Assembly: GCF_000218685.1 (NCBI RefSeq)
Contig: NW_006763290.1
Span: forward strand, 5,358,908-5,422,907
Length of the DNA stretch: 64,000 bases
DNA from: Serpula lacrymans var. lacrymans S7.9
Lineage: Eukaryota; Basidiomycota; Agaricomycetes; Boletales; Serpulaceae
Direction: 5' to 3'
Shown: positions 47,901 through 60,098 of the stretch, piece after piece
Layout: each line of letters starts with the position of its first letter
Position numbering within the stretch: the stretch's first letter is position 1
Position numbers and translations under genes: made by a program
The notes under the pieces: generated by a model
Databases searched by the model: none
Told to the model about the DNA's origin: nothing
What the model saw: only the letters and a program-made list of their open reading frames with translations

Positions 47901-50900
47901 ATGTATGTTATCCACAAGTACATCGTGATCGTGTTTCTCACTGTACGCAACACAGGTCTCGCCGGACTCGCGCAACTGGCTTCGACGTGGATGGTGACGA
48001 AGTACACTACCCAACCCGACCGGTCGACAAAGACAAGGCCGAGCAAGAGCTTGTGGTCAACATCAAGAAAGCTACAAGTGCTGATGAGAGTGCCCCCAAA
48101 CAGAAACATGTCCGGAGTAAGCATTCATCTGAATTGAATTTGATTGCATGCTAACTTTCGGCAGAATGTATTGTTTATACATGGGATTACCACAGCTCGA
48201 TATCATTTTGGAGCGGCCTACGAGTACAACCTATCCTCTCAGATGAAGTTCAGACCTTCAAGGCCCTCATAACGGTCCACAAGGTTCTACAAGAAGGGCA
48301 CCCTGTGGTTCGTAATCCACTTCAATTCCCATCCGACAGCCACTGATGGTATTTGTTTCAGACGATCAAGGAAGCTCATGGTCAAACTAGTTGGCTTGAA
48401 ACTTGTGCACGAACAGTTGGAACTGATGGCGGTCGAGGTATGCCCTCGTGCTGTAACATCGTGGCTTAATATCTCTAACGCTATCTTAAGGTTATGGCTC
48501 GTTAATTAGAACATATGTCCAGTTCATATTGGCTAAACTTCGATTCCACCGTCTGCGACCAGAGTTCAATGGTTTATTCGAGTACGAGGAATATATATCG
48601 CTCAAGGGTATCGATGATCCCAACGAAGGGTAAGAAATCATAAATGAACTCCAGAAAGTGTATACTAAACCTCCCCTGGCAGCTACGAAACCATTTCAGA
48701 TCTTATGAGCCTGCAAGACCAAATTGAATCTTTCCAAAGGATGGTATTTGCTCACTTCAGGCATTCGGCCAACAACGAATGTCGCATATCTGCGTTGGTC
48801 CCACTGGTAAAGGAGAGCTGGGGCATATACAGATTCATTACCAGCATGTTGCGCGCTATGCATAGAAGTGAGTAATAATGTCTGATGATGGTGAGATTTT
48901 CAACTAAAAGCTATCAGGGACAAACTCTATCGATGCGTTGGAGCCTTTACGAGAACGTTACACTGCGCAACACTACAGCCTCAGGAAGTTTTACTACGAA
49001 TGCTCTAATCTTAAATATCTGACTGGTCTAATTAACGTACCAAAATTGGGCCAAGTGAGTACGCATTTTATTTCAGGGTTGCCATTAACTTATATTTCTT
49101 TAAAGGATCCTCCAAACTTGATGGACAACGGAGATGCACCAGATCTGCCAGCTCGCCCTAAAACAGCTGTTCGATCCCCTTCACCTCCTCCCGCCGCTCC
49201 TTCGCCAGATGCTGCCGCCGTTAACGAGCAAGCACGTATGTTAAAACAATATGAAGAGCAACAAGCTGCCTTACAAGCCCAAAGAGATGCCGAGGAGCGG
49301 CGACGACTAGAATTGGAAGCAGCGCAACAACGTGAATTTGAGCTGCGGCAGCAACAGCAGGCAGAGCAGCAACGATTGGCTCAAGAACAGCTTATGCACG
49401 CGCAGATGGCACAGTATAACAACCAAGCCGCTCAGCAAGCTAGTGAACTAGAAAGAGAAATGCTTGCCATGAGAGGGCAGTATGAACGTGACCAACTGTT
49501 GTTGGAGCAATACGATCGAGTGCGTTGTAATCCTCTTGGGATAATTGCTTGTTATTGATTGATATGATAGAGAGTCAAAGCTTTGGAAGGCGAGTTGGGT
49601 GGAGTAACCGTAACTGTCAACGCCCAGCTGGCATCCAAGGACGACCTGATAAAACAGCTTCAAGATCAAGTTACACTGTGGAGAAATAAGTACGAGGCAT
49701 TGGCGAAACTCTACAGTCAACTACGTACAGAACATTTGGATATGCTTTCAAAATTCAAACAAATGCAGCTCAAGGCTAGTTCAGCGCAGGAAGCCGTGGA
49801 CCGTATGGAACGCATGGAGCGTGATTTGAAGGCCAAGAACCTTGAACTCGCAGACATGATCCGTGAGCGTGATAGGGCCCGATTCGACGTAGACCGTCAA
49901 AAAGCGACACACAAGGACGATATAGATAGACTCCGTCGTGAACTGAGCTTTGCGAACGAACGTGCTGAAGATGCTTCCCGGTCAAAGAGCTCCGAAGTAT
50001 CTGGTGTTATGGGCAAGTACAACCGTCAGCTATCTGAACTCGAGGATTCGTTGAGGGTATGCACCTTTACTTTCTTCCTGTAGCAATGATCCTTATTGTC
50101 TTGGACAGAGTAAGCAAATACAGATCGACGATTTGCTTGTGAGACTGGACAATGCCAGCGGAGATTTGGACAGGCTGAGGGACGAGAAAGACCAAGAGAT
50201 TATGATTTTGCAGGAGGGTATGGACAGCACGATTCAACAGCTATCAGAGACACGTCAGGTACGATCGGTCATCTTATTACAAAACTCCTTTTTGTTCACT
50301 ATTCGAAATTATAGACCCAAGGTATCAGTGAGGAAGCTACAAACGCCCAAATCGATACTCTCATCCTTGACAATCGTAAGAAGTTGAATGAGATCATCGG
50401 TCCGTACTTCTTCTGTATCATTTCCAGCCCCATCTAACATAGCCTCGTAGATTCTATTCTACAGGCATGCGTCCAGAAAGTGGATGATGCTATCTACGAG
50501 CTCGAGTCTCCCTCTCAAGCTGGAAACCCTAACTCAACCCCAGAATATACTTTGTCAATGATCGAGAAAGCCATCAATAACGCTACTGATTTTGCGATGG
50601 TCTTCAACCTTCATCTTGGCGGAGATGTCGGCGGCGATCATGTTGATGTTATCAAGGGTGCCAATGAATTCGCGCAGGTGTTATCGGACGTGTTGATCAA
50701 CTCAAAAGGGATCACCCGTCTGGCCGATGACGATGACAAGTCTGACAAGATCGTCGCTGTTGCAAAGACAGCCGGTGACGTCGGTCTTCGCTTTTTCCTC
50801 AACCTCCAATCATATAAACTCGACCTCCTACAACCATCACAGAGGAAAGATGTGTCGATGCGTAACAACAGCGAAGTGCGGGGGGCACTCACCAAGCTAT

Positions 50901-51685
50901 CTGAAGTCGTCGATGGCCTCGTTCCAAAAGGTACCAAGGGTGGTGCACTCGCACGAGCAAATGGTAACATTGGCGACATCGTCGAGCAAGAAATGTTGGG
51001 CGCTGCACAAGCCATCGAAGCCGCTACTCAGCGTCTGCAGCAGCTCATGTCTCGTCCCCGCGACTCATCGAGATTCAGCGCCATCGATTTACAAGTCCAC
51101 GACTCTATCTTGTCTGCGGCAATGGCAATCACAAATGCCATTGCTCGCCTCATCCAAGCGGCTACTGATTCGCAAAAGGAGATTGTTGCTCAAGGGAAAG
51201 GCTCAAGTTCGGTCCAACAATTCTATAAACGGAACAACAGGTGGACAGAGGGTCTCATCTCTGCAGCGAAATCTGTTGCATTTGCGACCAATCTTCTTAT
51301 TGAAAGTGCCGACGGTGTCTTGTCAGGAACTCACTCGTTAGAACAGCTCATCGTTGCTTCTAACGAAGTTGCCGGAGCTACAGCCCAACTAGTTGCTGCA
51401 TCTCGTGTCAAGGCAAACTTGATGTCCAAGACGCAAGAGCGCCTAGAACTTGCTGCAAAAGCTGTCACCGAAGCATGCAAAGCTTTGGTCAAACATGTCA
51501 AGGCTCTTTCTTCCAAGCAAGTGGATGATGATGTGGATTACAAGAATATGGCGGTGATGGAATTCAAGAGGCGCGAGATGGAACAGCAGGTTGATATTCT
51601 GAAGCTCGAAAAGGAATTGGGCGCTGCAAGGCATCGCCTTGGTGCAATGAGACGAGCCGGTTATCATACTGACGAAACAGATTAA
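47901..51685 (+). CDS. SLA2: Endocytic actin adaptor Sla2/End4 (HIP1R family)
   Basis: Twelve exons fit: 47901-47902, 47956-48116, 48165-48307, 48362-48437, 48491-48629, 48683-48867, 48918-49054, 49106-49519, 49571-50056, 50109-50258, 50315-50399 and 50451-51685, giving 1,070 residues. The ANTH domain is at ~25-300 (APKQKHVRKCIVYTWDY, ITVHKVLQEGHP). A Pro linker and a long Gln/Glu/Arg coiled coil (~330-640) follow. The I/LWEQ (THATCH) actin-binding module is at ~800-1000 (FYKRNNRWTEGLISAAKSVA, ASNEVAGATAQLVAASRVK). Sla2 links PIP2 and clathrin coats to F-actin. The start codon is split by intron 1 (AT|G). This start gives MSRRTRATGFD, a plausible family N-terminus. Confidence 0.95.
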
Positions 51686-51822
51686 ATTTGGGAGATATTA
51701 CCAGACGTTTTGACTACCGTTTCATGAAGTTTTATGTTGATGCATTCGCATGTAATTTTTTTGTTTACAATTTTGGATTTCTTTCCTTTCAAGTTGCTTG
51801 TGATTACTGCAGGGACTTTCAT

Positions 51823-51855
51823 CGTTAAGTGGAGCATTCAGCGTTAAGTGGAGCA
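51823..51855. repeat. 14 bp direct repeat in SLA2 3' flank
   Basis: CGTTAAGTGGAGCA occurs twice, 19 bp apart start to start, about 140 bp past the SLA2 stop. It is a small local duplication of unknown meaning. Confidence 0.6.
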
Positions 51856-52056
51856 ATAAGGAGCAAAGGCGTTGTAAGATTGGAGGGAGAGTAACACGGA
51901 CATGAGTAGTTACTATTAAAACAAACACGAAGAAAGGAGCGTTTACGATGCTCTACTGTGACTATAATACTAAGATATGAATACTAAAAAACATATGAAT
52001 TAAAAGTGAGGTCAGTAATGAAAACCTGCAGTAAGTAGCAAGTATTAAGGGGTCAA

Positions 52057-54619
52057 TTAATCTTCGTCGCCGAAATCTCGATTGGTGTCTAAAGAGTCCC
52101 GCCCATCCATGTCAAGGAAACTACTATCTTGAGGTGATGACGGTATATGGTCCGTTATCTCAAGGAAAGATGGCTTCCGGATCATAAACTTGTGGGGTGC
52201 TGTCGTTACCACCCCCACTGAACTCCTAACAATATTTTTGCGCGGAGGAGGCGATAGTGGGACGATGGGCACATTACTAGAGCGATTGTCGCCGTTCGCT
52301 CCCACATTACTCCCGTTAGAAGCCTGCGGCCTGAGCCGAGGCCGCGGTGGTGGTGGAAGACCGATAGCAGGAAACTGGGCGGATTGAATAGACAAGGAAG
52401 CGGAGCCGAAAGTGGGAGATACCGGAGAAAACTCTGTGCTCCCCTGTGCAGTCGACGGCCTTAACGCAAGCCGTTGGGGAGGGGATTGTCCTTTCAGAAT
52501 CATGGATGCACTGCGGGAAGGAGTTATACGGGGCAAGGGGGGCATGAGAGAATCGAGGGCTTCCTTCTCCTGTGTCGTCAGCATTGGCGTCGAAGAAGAC
52601 GCAAATGACTGTCCGCGTGAGCGAGTTCTTAAAGTATCGCCATATTTGGTCTCGAATTCGCTCTGAACGCTCGCCTCGACTTTAAGCATCTCGGCAGGGG
52701 ACATTATGTGCTGCGGAGTGTATTCTACCGTCGACGTTGTGGGACTAGGGCATCGCGCTTCGGATATTGTGTCGTCGTTTATGGAAGGGGCAAAAGAGCT
52801 CAAGGAAGTGACTCCATGTCCTACCTCGCTCTCTGTGGGCAAGCTAAAAACAGATCGCAAGTCCTCGTCCGCGCTCACGCTTGCTGAGGGTCGTCGTACA
52901 CTCGATCCTGAAAATAAACGTCTTCGTACTGTAAACGGAGGTGCCGTGGCACTCCCTCGCCGCTGCTGTTCTGCAATAACAGGAGACTCAGCGGGTGAAA
53001 GGGGAGAAGCAGGCGTCGGAGTGCACGAATTGGCATGGCGAAGAGGAGGTACAGGAGGTGCAGGAAATCGAGGTTGGTGGAACGACCGCTGCTTTCGCAT
53101 AACCGTCTCTTTACCCACTACCTTGAGTTGATCCAACGGAGGAACAAGTGTAGGCGTACTGCCTCCATATGGATTGCCCTTGGTGAGAGACTGATGCGAG
53201 ACTGCTTTTTTCAGATTATGATGGATCGAACTCGACAATGCGGCTTTAGAGTGTGGTGCGAAGATGTCGGCTATTCGACCATGATCAGCCCCCTTATGTG
53301 GTCTGCGTATGGTCGCAAAGTCACGATCTAACGCGAGTTGCCGATCCTTCTTCGACTTGTGACGAGGGCTGTAGTACCCCTCGTCGTTATCGTCGTCGTC
53401 ACCTTCTTCACCAAAGTCTGGTACAGAAGACTTTGACGACGCAAATGATATGCTTGACGACGATGATTCAGAATCAGTAGTCCTTGCTGAAGACGGGTCC
53501 TGATCATCCGATGCACCCTCTTTAGGAGGTGGAGGTAAATCATGAGCAGGTGGCGCAGAAGGCGGGAGAGTAACAACACGAGAAACGGAAGCCTGGCGAC
53601 TGAGAGTGCGAGGGCGGGAAGTAGGCAGGGCGGGAGGGACGAATGATGCTGGAGCCGTACTCTGACGTGTATTTTCAATAGTTTGATAGGCGCTTGGGGA
53701 GTGCCCAGCATCTGTCTTTCCCCTTGGGCGAGTTTGGGGATGAGGCATACGTGACGGTTCGTTTCCGCGGTTCTTATCCGTTAACGTCAAGGAAGACCCT
53801 GATTTGGAGAGTGAAGACTTCGTAACGCCTTCTAACGTGAGCTCAGATGAAGTTTGCGGCAAAAAGGTCTCCCGTGTTCCCTGTCGGACATTTTGCCCCG
53901 CAGATTTCCTTTACATCTATTAACACGACGGAGGGTTGTAGAAAGAAGAATTACACTCACTTCGGAGACCATCTTCGTGTAGCATCACAAGAGGATGACG
54001 ACAAAGGTGACTTGGGCCCTTCAGAATAAACCGAGCCGGAGTCGTAATTAGACTGGGAAGAGGTGGAGGCAAAAGATGAACGGTTGAAGGGCATGTTTGA
54101 TTCAACCTTTCTGTTCAGTTCACCAAATGAGTTATTGGAATGAACAGACAACCTGGTTGGGTCCAATGTGCCTCGAGGAAAGGCAATGGCCTCTGCAGCA
54201 AATGGGTCTGTGTCAGAGACGGTGAAGACAGAGCGGGGGAAGGATAGACGGTCTCTGGGTGCATCCAGGGGTGTGTGTACCTCGATGGAATCATCACGTG
54301 TCCTTACGGTGGATGATATGGAGCGGGCTGGAGGTCTGTTTGTGTAGCGAGGGGGGACAGGGCGCTCATTGTCGGGTTTGGAAGGTGGGTTATGTACAGG
54401 CAACGCTGCTGGCTGTTTCCTAGGCTTGCCACCGATTCCAATGACAGAGGCAAGGGTGTAGAATCTTCCAGGGTGATGTTTTACGTTGTCAGAGTGAGTC
54501 GGGAGCTTTTCTGAAGGAATGGAGGTTGGCATGGTCTGGATAGGCTTGTGAGTGGGCAGCTGGGAATTCTTGGACGAAAACCAACGGCTCCGTGAAGATT
54601 CGTGACGAACTGAAGACAT
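52057..54619 (-). CDS. Ser/Pro-rich disordered protein (unknown)
   Basis: Exons 54619-53961 and 53908-52057 give 836 residues, nearly all low-complexity Ser, Pro, Thr and Arg. Possible functional pieces are an acidic run (EEGDDDDNDEGYY), Pro-rich SH3-ligand-like runs (PAPPVPPLRH, PPPPRPRLRP) and a short helical part (SPAEMLKVEASVQSEFETKYGD). The single intron closes in phase at a TAAAG acceptor. The frame is open upstream to 54889, but that part has 5' leader-like composition, so I start at the MSSVRHE ATG. It may be a cell-polarity or cortical scaffold, which is a guess from composition only. It converges on SLA2. Confidence 0.65.
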
Positions 54620-56077
54620 AAAGGAAAGGTGAAAGGGGTGGATAAAAAGAGTGTTTGCTGGGAAAAGGTGGTACAGGGATGCCGAGAAGGTGAGCTCTGT
54701 GTGTAGGTCCTTGAGCGCGACCGGATAAAGGGTTACAGAAAGGAATGGGAGGTATGGGACATTTGTGGTAAGGAAAGAAAAAGAGGACGGCAACGGAAGG
54801 CACCGAATGTGTCCTTTTCCTCTGCGTAGAGACGGTATATTTGCAGTGAACAGCTCCCTTACGTGTTTTCTCATAAAATTCAGCCCCGGCTCACTCGGCC
54901 CAAATAAAGCCAATATCACCCAGATCACACCCAGGCTGCATCAGATTGCTGTCCTTTTCTTGATCATCTTTTCACAGGAAATTGCAACTGAATCATCCCT
55001 CGGTGGGCCATCATTTGTCACCAACGGAAAAATCCAACATAGAATCAATTGCCCAGTCACGCAATCCCTCAGCATCTACTCCACAGCTACACCTTGCAAG
55101 CGCACACGAAATCTTCATCCCACATAATTCCTGTCGAAAATGAGAATGTGTCAACTTGAATGTGAGGGTCCGAGTGTGAGGCGAAGATGAGACGACTCAT
55201 TGTCAACCAGCGAAGCCTTGAGGCATGCATGAGATGAAATATAGCACGGCAGACACGGCCCCGCAGGCAGTAGAGCTTCCGAAGGTCGTTTGAGTGGCTC
55301 CATTGCCGTAAGCACCATCGTGGCATTCTGGAAAACAACCTGCTCGTCGTTCGGTAGTGCGCCGTCTTTTTACACGCACCTTGCTGGCTCATTACACTCG
55401 CATTACCCGCACGTTTGTCAAAGCCTCATCAGATCACCCTCATATACTTGATCTGCTCAATAAGCAGGCACCACCGCGATATTCGTTATCTCTGTTATCA
55501 TCCTGATCTAAGAGGTCGATCATAAATGAGCGCAATATCCTTTTAGCACTCCAAGTAAGGAAATACCATATACAATTTACGTAGCGCATTCTTGTTACTA
55601 ACTAGGACTAACGTCCTGAGTTCTTTGGAAGTCATATACTATATTGAAAGACTTTAGTCCGGGCCAGACAATACAATTCATTCATAGAAACTTCACCTTG
55701 TTCCTTCCGTACAAGCATTTTGGTAACCATGCGCAGGCGGAATTTGTCGTCCTTTCAAGGCCCATCCGTTACAGTACTCAGGGCCGCCGGTATTTATCGG
55801 AAGCGAAATCACAGGTTACCTGCAGGTCAGGAACCATTAGCCTCAAGTGACCTCATATATTTGCACTCTTAGACTAAACCCATTTTGCTGCGTTGGTACC
55901 CGTAACTCAAAAGGTGAATCATTTTAAATCCGGAGAACAGTTCTACTCACTTTTAAGTTTGATTCACGTCTATCTCTCAGCCTGTCTGGTCGTTAACCGC
56001 TGCCTTGAGAAATTAGGCCAAAAAAAAAACAAAAAAAAAAAAAGTCAACTGTCCTCAGCGTTACTCTTTCATAGGAT
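54620..56077. other. Intergenic region with A-rich tract
   Basis: About 1.45 kb without a supported gene. The first ~300 bp are the leader/promoter of the Ser/Pro-rich gene. Near 56021-56043 there is an almost pure A tract broken by single C residues. The short open frames lack protein-like composition. Confidence 0.5.
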
Positions 56078-56502
56078 CTACTTAGCTGAAATAGCACGAA
56101 GTTTATCTTCAACATCAAGCGCAGCTTGGCCGACTTGATCCATCGGGATTGGCATTGGGAAACCGGAAGCTTTCCCACCGCTAACAAGTAAGTTTGTAGC
56201 ACCTGCCGCACTGCGTCATATCAACAAAATAAGTACGCCAGGTGTCCACGGATGTATATCCCTCACGTCGCGACCACAATAGCGGTGCTGTATCTTAGCA
56301 ATAAAAAACATTTCGCTCAGCAACGAAACATTGAGACAGATGAATAAAACCTCAAGCTCCCAGCATCCTCGTAGCTGACTAAACCCACACTTGGCATCAC
56401 TTTCGAAATACTGCATCCTATAGTCGAAGAGGCACGGTGACAGATATCATTATTATTTGAAGGAGTCGCTGAAGCTCCGTGACGAAGCTCCCTCCGTAGC
56501 AT
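56078..56502 (-). CDS. Candidate small gene, 110 residues (unknown)
   Basis: Exons 56502-56330, 56293-56267 (27 nt) and 56210-56078 close in phase. The encoded protein has a Ser/Asn-rich start, then SVGLVSYEDAGSLRFYSS, a hydrophobic Ala/Val/Thr stretch (STAIVVATAAGATNLLVSGG) that could be a membrane segment, and a conserved-looking end (GKASGFPMPIPMDQVGQAAL, DVEDKLRAIS). I do not recognise it. The C-terminal exon has strong protein character. The N-terminal exon is weaker, and the true start could differ. It begins 60 bp downstream of the voltage-sensor gene's stop, on the same strand. Confidence 0.42.
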
Positions 56503-56561
56503 ATATTACGAAACTGCCAGATGGGAAAGCATGAAATGAAATGATGATGGTTGTATATCGA

Positions 56562-57504
56562 TCAACCCAACTCGGCCCACACATCCTCTTCATCCCGGTC
56601 GTCCAGGGCCTGCGCAGCTCGGGGCATGTCCGTCATCGGCGCACTGTGAGGTGTAAGCCCGTGTTCGTCTTGCGCATCAAACACAACAGTGTCTCGCACA
56701 AGTGGTCTCCCGAGCTCCGCGTCTAACTCTTCATCCTCCAGGTCTATGTCAAGACTATTGTATCCTGCTCTCCGTACTGCAGAAATATCAATAGGCTTTG
56801 GCCGCGTAAATATGGACTGTCCTGATCTGAAGTCATTTCGTCAATATTATGCGAGATGAGGAGGCTATGAAAGGCTATACTGACTGTCGCATCACAGCGG
56901 CTAGACGCCCAAACTGCAGCACGTTACGGGCCACAAGTAGCAGGGTATCCAATATTTCCTCCTCCTTGCTCGTCGTGCCACACCCCGCAAACGCCAACAC
57001 CAACAGTGTCAAGGCACAAAAGAGGGTAAGGATCAAGTCGAATACGTTAAATGGTGATTTCCAGAATTGCTGATGCACATGGTGAATATTGAATGTGGCA
57101 GACCTTGTCAGACCAGTGCATGAATGCGCTCACCCTTCCGAAAGCAACGAATCTCACTCCAACTTCAAGTATCATAGACGTGTTAATTATTATTTCCAAG
57201 ATATAGAATGGTAACCCTGGGCATCCGTCGGAGAGACTGAGCACGACTGTGGTCACTGATAGTGCAGCCATGCCAAGGTATAGAAATATGTAAATCCGCG
57301 AGTGCACGAAACGATTGGCAATTCCTTTGGTTATTTCGCTCCGTGTTAGAGCATATATCGAGCGTGTAGTCCTGTACAAAAGTATCAGAAATCTGCAAGT
57401 TCAAGTCATACAAAGAAAGCAAACATTGGCTGCACTGGTACATTTTCCTCGTCCGTTAGACGATCTGTTTCGACAGAATCATGGTATTCTGGTGGTTCTG
57501 GCAT
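56562..57504 (-). CDS. Four-helix voltage-sensor-like membrane protein
   Basis: Exons 57504-57425, 57371-57134, 57069-56885 and 56826-56562 give 255 residues. After an acidic N-terminus come S1 (RIYIFLYLGMAALSVTTVVL), S2 with acidic residues (FYILEIIINTSMILEVGVRF), S3 with the FNVFDLIL signature, and S4 (LLLVARNVLQFGRLAAVMRQ) with spaced Arg residues. The cytosolic C-terminus is acidic and ends in DVWAELG. This is the voltage-sensor half of a cation channel without a pore. The RxWRxxR signature of Hv1 proton channels is absent. The role is unknown: a proton channel, sensor or subunit are options. It is divergent from CWC25. Confidence 0.82.
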
Positions 57505-57757
57505 ACTGTCCGTCGTCGTCGCGCTGAAAAGGCTGCGCACGTATAAATACGTTATACATACTACCAATGCTGCCCATTGCGCCGAAGGGCAATGACTGTG
57601 GCGCAGAATAATGCGGAACAAACAGAGATAAACGTTGTTGCCTGTGGCTCTCTCTCCTTCGTCTCGTCTCAACGCTGGACACGATAACTCCTGTCCTATT
57701 TTCTTTGCATCAACCCAAACATTTTTTATATCACATACCCTGTAAAAGCATATCAAG
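57505..57757. promoter_or_regulatory. Divergent promoter, voltage-sensor gene / CWC25
   Basis: 253 bp lie between the two start codons. A TTTTTTATATCACATA patch lies ~30 bp upstream of the CWC25 ATG. Transcripts from both genes must start here or overlap. Confidence 0.55.
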
Positions 57758-59188
57758 ATGGGTGGTGGAGACTTGAACATGAAAAAGTCCTGGCATCCGC
57801 TCTTGTTGAAGAATCAGGAGCGGGTTTGGCTGGAAGAAAAGAAAGCTGTACGAAATACTCTATATGACCTACCTTTGACTTTGCTGATTGACACTACCCA
57901 CAGCTTGAAGAGAAAAAGAAACTCGATCAATTGCGCAAGGAAAAGGAGGAGGAAAGGCAGCTACAAGAGCTGCAGCGACTGCAGGAGGAACAAACGGGGA
58001 AGAAGAGAACAGAGAAGCTAGAATGGATGTATACTACTCCAGCTACGGGGAGCAGCCAAAATGCAAATGAGCTAGAGGATTATTTGCTAGGGAAGAAGCG
58101 TGTTGACAAGATTTTGACCGCCGATGAGAATGCAAAGGTACGCCCATACTAAGTTCTTTTAGTTCTTATTCTAATTTCATGTTGCCATATAGCTTGGTGC
58201 TGCACACAAAAGCTTTATCGCTGTACAGAATGCCAACAATACTCGCGATATTGCAGCTAAGATTCGGGAAGATCCTCTTCTTGCTATCAAAAAGCAAGAA
58301 CAAGCAGCGTATGAAGCATTGATGGCCAACCCTCTGCGCCTCCGAGAGATGCAGCAGCGCAATGGAATCAAGCCAAAGAAGGATAAGAAGGATAAGAAGC
58401 GAGACAAGCAAGAGAAGAAAAAGGACAAGAAAAAAGATAGAGATTTGGAAGTGCGTGGTAGGGAAAGATCAAGATCACGAACGCTCAGTCCTGTGGATGG
58501 ATATCGCCGTCGTTCGCCTTCATATGACCGATATGATCGCTCAAGGCGTTCACGGAGTCCTTACTATCGTCGCTCTCGTTCACCTCCATCACACCCACGC
58601 TATGATGATCGAAGGTACAGTCAGGATGATTCTAGAGCGAGACTAAGAAGCCGCAGTCGCACTCCTGATTCACGCTATCGCGCCAGAGACGATATGAGCC
58701 GAGGCCAACCCGGTGGACGGGTTAAAGTTTGGCCAAGGTCGGACGAGTCGGACGATAATGGTCCCATTGACGACCGGCGAAAAGAGCCTCCGAGGCGTTT
58801 TGCAGAAGATGACAGAAAACGGAGACGCAGCTATACCCCTCCAAGTCCTCGAGGAAAGCGCTCTCGATTAAGCCGATCTCCACCTCCTGCTTCTAGATCT
58901 ACTCAGTCGGTGTCAAAGCAGCAGAACAATGCTGCCGAAGAACGAGCCGCCCGCCTGGCTGCTATGCAATCCGGCGCAACGAGTATGACTGCTGAGCGTC
59001 AGCAGCGATTGAATGCAATGCTCGAGAAGGAAAAGGCTGAGATGGAGGCTGAAGAGCGTGCTAGGGCCAAATCAAAAGGCATGGGCGGATTTTTGAGCCA
59101 TGAGCAGAAGAAGGTATTTGGAGGTGTTGGGGGCTTGGAAGACAGAATAAGAAGAGGAAGAGGAGGATTGGTTGCTGATATGGACTAG
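57758..59188 (+). CDS. CWC25: Pre-mRNA splicing factor Cwc25
   Basis: Exons 57758-57847, 57904-58137 and 58193-59188 give 439 residues. The N-terminus [20 protein letters not shown] is the Cwc25/Cir domain, followed by a coiled helix ([19 protein letters not shown]), a [11 protein letters not shown] segment and [10 protein letters not shown] Lys-rich tract, an RS/SR-rich domain and a C-terminal [14 protein letters not shown] box follow. Cwc25 joins the spliceosome to promote the first step of splicing. Metazoan CCDC49 shares this order. The host genes here are very intron-rich. Confidence 0.95.
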
Positions 59189-59438
59189 AGAATGATATCG
59201 CACCTTTCCTTTCTTATCTGGAGTTCTCAGTTGGATTCGATGTATACATTTTGCATTTTCGATGTAATGCTTGTAAAACAGACAGCAAACGTTCAATTCA
59301 TTTTAATTATTGTGCTACGTTGTAAAGTATGCAACTATCAAGTTCATAATCATCGATCCTGTGTCGTAAAACAAGCAAGACAAGCTCAAATAGCGTAAGT
59401 ATATATACAGGATAGTAACCAGCGTCAGTCATTATGCA

Positions 59439-60098
59439 TTATTGGCAGGTGACGTATCGAGCACCCTGGAAGATTTCAGAGTTACGGTGTTTTGATACTT
59501 CCTGTAACCCAGTCGCGGGAGTAGTACGGAGCGATTGGGAAGATAGCTGGGAGTCGTACGGCCCAATATGACCTAACGACACTCTGTGCGTCTGCATACC
59601 GTGTGCAAACCGAGGGGCAGCGCGGGAAGGAACTGTGGGGCTCGTGAGACCAACGATAGAATAAACCTCATCGGATGCATTGCTGAGCAGTATGCAACTG
59701 GACGGTGTTTCAAAGAGAAGCTAATGAAAGAATTTCAGGGGTCAGTCAATGATCGTCGGTTGTGTTGGTTCATTTTTGACTCACCATAGCAGCAGCCCGA
59801 GGTGACAATTGATTCAAGGGGTCATCAGTCAATGCATCCGAGCGTAGGGTGGCCGACACCGTAGAAAGCTTGTCCCATTGCCAGTACAGATCGTAGGAAG
59901 ACCGCCTATCCTGGCAAAGCCCTTTCGATTGGGCGACCTTGGGATAGGTAAGATCCGCCTGAGAACAATTAGTAAACTGAAGGGATATGATTGTGTTTCG
60001 GACATCAAGGTGGATCAAATGTTACTCACCTGTCTAAGACGGTCAACTGGAGGCGAGGCTAGATGGACAGGAAAATGAACATGGTGTTTGAAAGACAT
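59439..60098 (-). CDS. Hypothetical protein, 174 residues
   Basis: Exons 60098-60030, 59958-59785 and 59720-59439 close in phase from a true ATG to TAA. The protein starts MSFKHHVHFPVHL. An aromatic segment follows (SYDLYWQWDKLSTVSATL), then LTDDPLNQLSPRAAAM. A hydrophobic strand (SSCILLSNASDEVYSIVGL) leads into a Ser/Thr/Pro-rich end. There is no signal peptide or membrane helix. I recognise no family. It is easy to miss because no exon has a long ATG frame. It converges on CWC25 (250 bp). Confidence 0.55.

Noticed and set aside
50727..51341. 204-codon plus-strand frame inside SLA2 exon 12
   Set aside because: Alternate frame of a clearly coding THATCH region.
56021..56043. A-rich tract as a retroposon poly(A) tail
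   Set aside because: No target-site duplication or reverse-transcriptase or retrogene sequence upstream; probably a simple repeat.
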